Source of the DNA: Candidatus Zhuqueibacterota bacterium
GTDB taxonomy: Bacteria; Zhuqueibacterota; Zhuqueibacteria; Oceanimicrobiales; Oceanimicrobiaceae
Reading direction: 5' to 3'
Assembly: GCA_011775825.1 (NCBI GenBank)
Contig: JAABYK010000530.1
Coordinates: forward strand, 10,265 to 20,504
Length of the DNA: 10,240 nucleotides
In this document: piece after piece, positions 6,245-10,240 of the stretch
How the letters are laid out: each line of letters opens with the position of its first letter
Numbering within the stretch: position 1 is the stretch's first letter
Position numbers and translations under genes: made by a program
Notes under the pieces: model-generated
Told to the model about the DNA's origin: nothing
Database searches by the model: none
Seen by the model: the letters and a program-made list of their open reading frames with translations, nothing else

Positions 6245-7153
6245 ATGGCCGGTAACCATTTATCAGTTCGCTTTTGGGGAGTTCGCGGAAGCTATCCTGT
6301 TCCCGGTGAAGACATAGTAAAGTACGGGGGCAACACCTCCTGTGTAGAAATCCGCGCCAACGATCATACCATCATCCTGGATGCCGGAACAGGCATTGTC
6401 AATCTTGGTCACAAACTCGCGGAACGAACACCGGCCTCCAAACATCTCGATCTCACAATTTTACTGTCGCACACGCATCACGACCACATACAGGGACTGC
6501 CTTTTTTTCGTCCTGCTTTTAGACCGAATTGCACGCTGCGTTTTTATGGTCCCAAAATTCTTTCGAAGGATTTGGAGCCAATTTTAAGAAACGCCATGAG
6601 CCCGCAATACAGTCCCATCGAATTGGAGGAACTCAAGTCCAGCGTGGAAATCCAAAACATCAACGAAAACAACATCCTGGTCTTTTCCGGAGAGTCGGAA
6701 CCCACCGTGGTGACACAAAATGAGTTTGACGGCGTTGGCAGAGGAAAAGTCATTGTTCGTCTTTTGCGCAGTTACGGTCATCCTAAGGTGGGTGTGTTCA
6801 TTTACAAAATCGAGGCAAATGGGAAAAGTGTGGTTTACGCATCCGATACCGAAGGCTACGTCGGCGGCGATGCCCGTCTGATTGATTTTGCCAGGAACGC
6901 AAGTCTGTTGATTCACGATGCGCAATACACACCCGAAGAATATCTAAATAAAGGCTTCCCAAAACAGGGATTCGGTCACAGTACGTACGAAATGGCCGCC
7001 GACGTTGCCAAAAGCGCCAATGTGGAACACCTGGTGCTGTTTCATCACGACCCCACACACACCGATGCACAGATTGCGGAAATGGAAGTCAAAACCTGCG
7101 AAATTTTCCCCAACTCCAAAGCTGGCGCCGAGGGGCTGGAATTCACATTTTAG
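6245..7153 (+). CDS. MBL-fold metal-dependent hydrolase (cyclic phosphodiesterase/PhnP type)
   Basis: A 302-residue metallo-beta-lactamase-fold enzyme. The N-terminus (VRFWGVRGSYPVPG, then YGGNTSCVEI) is characteristic of the PhnP/COG1235-like branch. Metal ligands are visible: HTHHDH (His76, His78, Asp80, His81), His179 in SYGHP and Asp201 in ASDTEG, plus HDAQY (224-228), GHST (244-247) and LFHHDPTH (265-272). Members of this branch hydrolyse phosphodiesters, including cyclic nucleotides in some cases; the substrate cannot be read from sequence. A strong AAGGAG lies 4 bases before the ATG. The gene follows mrp by 40 bases and precedes the thioesterase, consistent with co-transcription. No signal peptide is present, so it is cytoplasmic. 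Confidence 0.9.
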   Translation: MAGNHLSVRFWGVRGSYPVPGEDIVKYGGNTSCVEIRANDHTIILDAGTGIVNLGHKLAERTPASKHLDLTILLSHTHHDHIQGLPFFRPAFRPNCTLRFYGPKILSKDLEPILRNAMSPQYSPIELEELKSSVEIQNINENNILVFSGESEPTVVTQNEFDGVGRGKVIVRLLRSYGHPKVGVFIYKIEANGKSVVYASDTEGYVGGDARLIDFARNASLLIHDAQYTPEEYLNKGFPKQGFGHSTYEMAADVAKSANVEHLVLFHHDPTHTDAQIAEMEVKTCEIFPNSKAGAEGLEFTF

Positions 7154-7247
7154 GCGCGCTCAGCCGAGAATTCGTCAGCCAACCCGCCTTCTAATCATTA
7201 AAAGACAGCCTATCACAATGAAAAAAGCTTCCAAAGAAAGGGATAAA

Positions 7248-7727
7248 ATGGACGGAAAGCCGGTTTCGGCAACCTACGTAGAAATGACCGAAATTGTCCT
7301 CCCCAATGACGCAAACACGTTGGGCAACATCCTGGGTGGTAAAGTGATGCACCTGATCGACATCGCCAGCGCCATTGCCGCCCACCGTCATTGTCGTCGG
7401 CCGGTGGTGACCGCCTCCATGGATTACCTGGATTTCAAGCATCCCATCAAAGTTGGGGAACTCATCATCATCAAAGCCTCGGTCAATCGTGTTTTTCGCA
7501 CCTCAATGGAATGTGGAGCAAAAGTGTTCTCGGAAAACCTCCAAACCGGTGAGCACAAACACACCAGCACGGCTTATCTCACGTTTGTGGCGTTAGATGA
7601 TAAGAAAAAGCCGATGCGAATCCCACCGGTGGTCCCGGAAACAGAAGAAGAAAAACGGCGCTGGGAAGGGGCGGGCATTCGCCGGGAATTTCGGATGAAA
7701 CAGAAGAAGAGATTGGAACAATCCTGA
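7248..7727 (+). CDS. Hotdog-fold acyl-CoA thioesterase (YciA/Acot type)
   Basis: A 159-residue single hotdog domain that hydrolyses acyl-CoA to free acid and CoA in the cytoplasm. Family motifs: VEMTEIVLPNDANTLGNILGGKVMHLIDIASAIAAHRH (11-48), with the Asn/Asp catalytic region followed by the central helix, then VVTASMDYLDFKHPIKVGELI and the C-terminal charged tail PETEEEKRRWEGA common in this group. I prefer ATG 7248 because AGAAAGG (an extended Shine-Dalgarno match) lies 6 bases upstream. An in-frame ATG at 7218 would add 10 residues but has no such site. The frame is open further upstream to 7005, but that overlaps the MBL gene and is not coding. It probably shares the mrp transcript. The acyl-chain preference is unknown. 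Confidence 0.9.
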   Translation: MDGKPVSATYVEMTEIVLPNDANTLGNILGGKVMHLIDIASAIAAHRHCRRPVVTASMDYLDFKHPIKVGELIIIKASVNRVFRTSMECGAKVFSENLQTGEHKHTSTAYLTFVALDDKKKPMRIPPVVPETEEEKRRWEGAGIRREFRMKQKKRLEQS

Positions 7728-7834
7728 CGAGGATGTGCCGGAACCAACCGAAAAGCTTACATCTCGAACTGTCGTCAGCGGGCATAACTTAAGGCTGAGA
7801 AGAGAGGGGTGTAACCTATTGAGAAAAAACTCAA

Positions 7835-7880
7835 AGTCCCCCTCTTTTGGCTAAGAGAGGGGGATTTTGGGGGTGAGTTC
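7835..7880. repeat. Interspersed hairpin repeat, solo copy; possible bidirectional terminator
   Basis: CCCCCTCT (7838-7845) pairs with AGAGGGGG (7856-7863), followed by GGGGGTGAGTTC. The unit matches 1172-1218 in sequence and orientation, and the left arm at 973-1000 in inverted orientation. It sits between the convergent thioesterase and zinc-ribbon genes, where a hairpin could end both transcripts, though no strong T-run follows. A smaller hairpin TTGAG-A6-CTCAA (7819-7834) adjoins it. Confidence 0.6.
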
Positions 7881-7943
7881 TGCATATCGATTCAAACAAA
7901 GTCTGCTTTTTAACCCTTTAGTTGCTGACATGAAGGCCTGCAA

Positions 7944-8288
7944 CTAAACCTCAACAGCCTCCGGTTTGCCAGATACAATCGGTTGAGCAGACTCCACTTT
8001 GGAGGCTTTTCTGTCCGTTTCTCCCTCAATCTTTCCTTTCGACTCACACACCGGACAACAGCATACGCCGGAGCCCACACAACGAGCACATTGCTGGTAA
8101 CCTCCTAAAAAGGCCACTTCGCCTTCCTCGCACTCAGCGCATCTAAGCCAGCCGTAACCTCGACAAACCGGACAGGGTTCTCCGGCAAATTTCTGTTTGA
8201 TCGCCGGCATGTCTATTGACTCAGACGGTTCTTTGGGCAACTTCTTGTAATTAAATTTGAGTGTTTTGGCTTCGTAAAAACAACACAT
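7944..8288 (-). CDS. Small DnaJ-like zinc-ribbon protein (four CxxC motifs)
   Basis: A 114-residue protein with four CxxC pairs at Cys39/42, 50/53, 67/70 and 78/81, two of them as CxxCxGxG-like units (CPVCRGYG, CARCVGSG). This is the pattern of the DnaJ central zinc domain, which binds two zinc ions, but there is no J domain or C-terminal substrate domain. Extra cysteines lie at 2-3 and 76-77. The C-terminal tail (about 85-114) is charged and probably disordered. A TAG lies four codons before the ATG at 8288, so this is the only upstream start; no Shine-Dalgarno is visible, and Met27 (MPAIKQ) is an alternative. Its function is not recognised; it may be a redox or zinc-binding accessory protein. 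It is convergent with the thioesterase and downstream of the phosphatase by 108 bases. Confidence 0.7.
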   Translation of the reverse strand: MCCFYEAKTLKFNYKKLPKEPSESIDMPAIKQKFAGEPCPVCRGYGWLRCAECEEGEVAFLGGYQQCARCVGSGVCCCPVCESKGKIEGETDRKASKVESAQPIVSGKPEAVEV

Positions 8289-8396
8289 AATGAGTCGATT
8301 CTAAGTCTTATGTCTATTTAGTTCCAACCGATGGCTGAGTACGAAAATTCCGGTTGGCGTATTCTTCTTATTTTATTATATTATTAAAGGTTTGGC

Positions 8397-9509
8397 TCAC
8401 ACATGCCTCATAATCGCCAGCGACAAATCATCCGTACGCGGTGCCTCCCCTACAAAACGGGCGACCTCTGCCACAATCCGTTCGCCAATTTCCGGGGAAG
8501 AGATTTCACCGAGTCTGTTTAGCAGCTCGAAAAGTCCATCTTCACCGAAAAGCTCGTTGGCTTGGTTACGGGCTTCTGTCACACCGTCGGAGTAGACGAC
8601 CAGCAGTTCCCCCTTTTTCAGTTCGAGGCTGTGTTCCGAATAGTGGGTATCCGGTGCAAGACCGAGTGCCGGGTCGCCTTTTGCCAATTCTCGCACATCG
8701 TCCTTTGTCACGACAAACGGCGGCATATGACCCGCATTCACGAAGCGAACCGCACCTGACTTTTCTGGCAATTCCAGATACACCAATGAGGCGAAGCTGG
8801 TCGGCAGGCCGTCGCGGTGCGAGATTTGGTTGATCTTCGCCACGAGGTCTGTCAACGAACCATAGTCCGGTGACAACGCCCGCAAGGTCGCTTGCAGCTT
8901 GGCCATAATGAGAGCGGCTTTGAGGCCTTTGTCCGCCACATCCCCAAGGGCCATACCGTAGCGATTGCCGTTAATTTTCTGAAAATCAAGTAAGTCTCCG
9001 CCCACTTCATTGGCAGCGTGGTAGTAAAGCCACACATCCCATCCAGGAACGTCCGGCCGCTTCGGTGGCAGGAGCGCTTCCTGCACAGCGTGGCCAGCTT
9101 GCAGCTCGGATCGTGCGATGAGCTTGTCCTTCAGCTCAAACATCAAAATGAGCAACAAAATCAGCCCGCCGAGCACGGCGTAGTTGGTGCTGTCTTCGGT
9201 GTTGTTGTTAGCCTTTAGTAGCAAGAAAATGCCGATCACGAGGAGGACGCGTCGCATGGGGCTGAGCTTCAAGATCATCGCTTTGAGCAGCCAGAAACCC
9301 GTAAGGAACCACCGCTTTACGCGGCCCATGGAAGCCAGCCGTTCTCGCCGCCCTTCGTCTAGATAAAACTCTCGCAGTTCCTTGAAGCTGCGACTGACAG
9401 ACCCCTTTACGTCTCCGCCGAAAATATTGCGGAAAAATTCTTTGAAATCCGCGATAAGAGTTTTGGTAATATTCGGTTCCCGGTTGGACGCAGATCGCGT
9501 CTCAGTCAT
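8397..9509 (-). CDS. Membrane-anchored SpoIIE/RsbU-type PP2C serine phosphatase
   Basis: A 370-residue Mg/Mn-dependent Ser/Thr phosphatase of the kind that dephosphorylates anti-sigma-factor antagonists in partner-switching signalling. The N-terminal 80 residues are basic and amphipathic; two hydrophobic segments follow (about 88-99 and 111-125), separated by a short polar loop (NNNTEDSTN). The catalytic domain (about 135-370) has EVGGDLLDF (Asp172), LGDVADKGLKAALIMA (Asp190), NAGHMPPF, YSDGVTEAR (Asp308) and RTDDLSLAIMR (Asp360/361), so the metal-binding set is complete. No GAF, PAS or HAMP sensor is present. Start ATG 9509 is preferred, with AGAGAGG 10 bases upstream; the frame extends to a TTG at 9536 without support. 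No partner kinase or antagonist gene is in the window. Confidence 0.93.
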   Translation of the reverse strand: MTETRSASNREPNITKTLIADFKEFFRNIFGGDVKGSVSRSFKELREFYLDEGRRERLASMGRVKRWFLTGFWLLKAMILKLSPMRRVLLVIGIFLLLKANNNTEDSTNYAVLGGLILLLILMFELKDKLIARSELQAGHAVQEALLPPKRPDVPGWDVWLYYHAANEVGGDLLDFQKINGNRYGMALGDVADKGLKAALIMAKLQATLRALSPDYGSLTDLVAKINQISHRDGLPTSFASLVYLELPEKSGAVRFVNAGHMPPFVVTKDDVRELAKGDPALGLAPDTHYSEHSLELKKGELLVVYSDGVTEARNQANELFGEDGLFELLNRLGEISSPEIGERIVAEVARFVGEAPRTDDLSLAIMRHV

Positions 9510-9639
9510 GATTGCTTCGCCTCTCTCAGTCCACAAGTTGATACGCTTGGGACGGCAAATAGTTTAGTTTCTGCTGAGCAAGAAAACTGCTGTCGAGTAG
9601 AAGTAAATTTGATACCATAGCACAGTCTTTACCAGGGGA

Positions 9640-9777
9640 CTAGAAGCTTGGCCGAAAAGTCAATATTTGCTCAGCAGCTAACCTTCGACTGCACTCAGGT
9701 TGAAGCTAATTACCTTCATGGTGAGCGGAGTCGAACCATGAATTTATCCGCTTCGGGACTTTCGGCCAGACTTCTAG
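9640..9777. repeat. MITE-like element with nested inverted repeats
   Basis: The outer arms are 9640-9661 (CTAGAAGCTTGGCCGAAAAG, then TC) and 9757-9777, whose reverse complement is CTAGAAGTCTGGCCGAAAG plus TC; they differ by about two substitutions and one base. Inner arms 9684-9705 and 9714-9735 are also inverted, sharing TTCGACT, CTCA and TGAAG, with 17 of 22 positions alike. The inner arms resemble the widespread TTCGACTCCGCTCA-type intergenic repeats. There is no open frame or transposase, and no clear target duplication beyond CTAG. The rest of the gap 9510-9929 shows only the promoter candidate listed next. Confidence 0.6.
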
Positions 9778-9847
9778 CTAGAAACGGTTGAAAGAATTCC
9801 GGCATCGGCCTTCAATCCTCAGGGCGCTTTTTGGGTGGAGCCAAAGT

Positions 9848-9877
9848 TTGAAGTTGAAATTGGCCTAAATATATACT
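9848..9877 (+). promoter_or_regulatory. Candidate promoter for the dehydrogenase gene
   Basis: TTGAAG (9848-9853) and TATACT (9872-9877) are 18 bases apart, with the start expected near 9884 and a 5' UTR of about 46 bases. An alternative reading is Bacteroidetes-like: TTG (9854-9856), 20 bases, then TAACTTTG (9877-9884). Neither is proven. Confidence 0.35.
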
Positions 9878-9929
9878 AACTTTGAACGAAATACGATGTT
9901 AATTTCAACAGACTTACAGGTGACTTGGT

Positions 9930-10240
9930 ATGTCTATCCAGAATCTCCTCGAGCTCCATCCACAAGAATTTGTCAACTATCTCAAACTGCGGCAAATCCG
10001 GCGGTTCTTTTTTGTGTACGATGCAAAGAGCGGCCGCGTCCACCCTTCTGACAAGCACTTACAGTCCATCGCCGATTTTATTCAAGCGGACCAACGCGAT
10101 TTCTTGCAGCATGAAGGTTTGTTCTTTCAAATTACGCGGGAACACGACACGCTGCAGGGCGCCTTCGTGCATCGCACGATTCGCGGTCAGAGCGCCGGCG
10201 GTGTGCGCTTCTGGCAGTATGACACCATGGAGGAATACCT
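9930..10240 (+). CDS. Glu/Leu/Phe/Val dehydrogenase, N-terminal part (runs off window)
   Basis: The frame is open from ATG 9930 to the window edge (103 codons), so only the N-terminus is present. Residues from about 74 onward (GAFVHRTIRGQSAGGVRFWQYDTMEEYL) match the start of the dimerisation/substrate domain of amino-acid dehydrogenases that oxidatively deaminate Leu, Phe or Val with NAD; the lysine-bearing glycine-rich motif expected next lies beyond the edge. The first about 70 residues are longer than the short lead of classical LeuDH. AGGTG at 9918-9922 lies 7 bases before the ATG, and an in-frame TGA three codons upstream fixes this start. Substrate preference cannot be told from this part. 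It is divergent from the phosphatase. Confidence 0.82.
   Translation, partial: MSIQNLLELHPQEFVNYLKLRQIRRFFFVYDAKSGRVHPSDKHLQSIADFIQADQRDFLQHEGLFFQITREHDTLQGAFVHRTIRGQSAGGVRFWQYDTMEEY

Noticed and set aside
7005..7217. Upstream extension of the thioesterase frame
   Set aside because: It overlaps the conserved 3' end of the MBL gene and its translation (Pro/Arg/Lys-rich) is not hotdog-like.
8324..8357. Inverted repeat CCAACCG/CGGTTGG as terminator
   Set aside because: The loop is about 20 bases and the T-rich tract is on the plus strand where no gene ends; too weak to call.
9510..9536. N-terminal extension of the phosphatase from TTG
   Set aside because: Its start is TTG without a ribosome binding site, while ATG 9509 has AGAGAGG upstream.

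Overview
The window looks like chromosomal sequence from a Gram-negative-type bacterium of moderate GC. A lipoprotein with a spondin-like domain, a DUF547 protein, a DUF59-Mrp fusion and a Leu/Phe/Val dehydrogenase-like start would suit an uncultured FCB-group lineage (Calditrichota/KSB1-like). That placement is an inference from gene style, not from a marker gene. I see no rRNA, tRNA, CRISPR array, transposase or phage gene.

Left part (1-4881, all genes on the minus strand). A spondin-domain lipoprotein runs off the left edge. It is followed by about 920 bases without a convincing gene (780-1701), crowded with inverted repeats and hairpins. Next come a sensor histidine kinase and, overlapping it by 4 bases, an OmpR/PhoB-type response regulator (transcribed regulator first), then a 250-base leader and a secreted DUF547 protein. 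Two nearly identical 17-base sites made of ATCACA half-sites 11 bases apart lie upstream of the lipoprotein and upstream of the regulator-kinase pair. They look like operators for an OmpR/PhoB regulator and suggest a small self-controlled regulon.

Middle (4882-7943). A divergent promoter region leads into a plus-strand run of three genes: an Mrp/NBP35 iron-sulfur carrier ATPase with an N-terminal DUF59 domain, an MBL-fold hydrolase of the cyclic-phosphodiesterase/PhnP type, and a hotdog acyl-CoA thioesterase. The spacing (40 and 94 bases) allows one transcript. These look like housekeeping functions with no obvious shared pathway. The run ends at a hairpin repeat that is also found in the left gene-poor region.

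Right part (7944-10240). On the minus strand are a small protein with four CxxC motifs resembling the DnaJ zinc domain and a membrane-anchored SpoIIE/RsbU-type PP2C phosphatase. A MITE-like nested inverted repeat lies between the phosphatase and the start of a divergent plus-strand Glu/Leu/Phe/Val dehydrogenase, which runs off the right edge.

The most interesting material is non-coding: the paired 11-base-period operators, the mosaic of hairpin repeats at 934-1378, a possible branched RNA fold at 1600-1679 and the nested inverted repeat at 9640-9777. No clearly new multi-gene system is visible.
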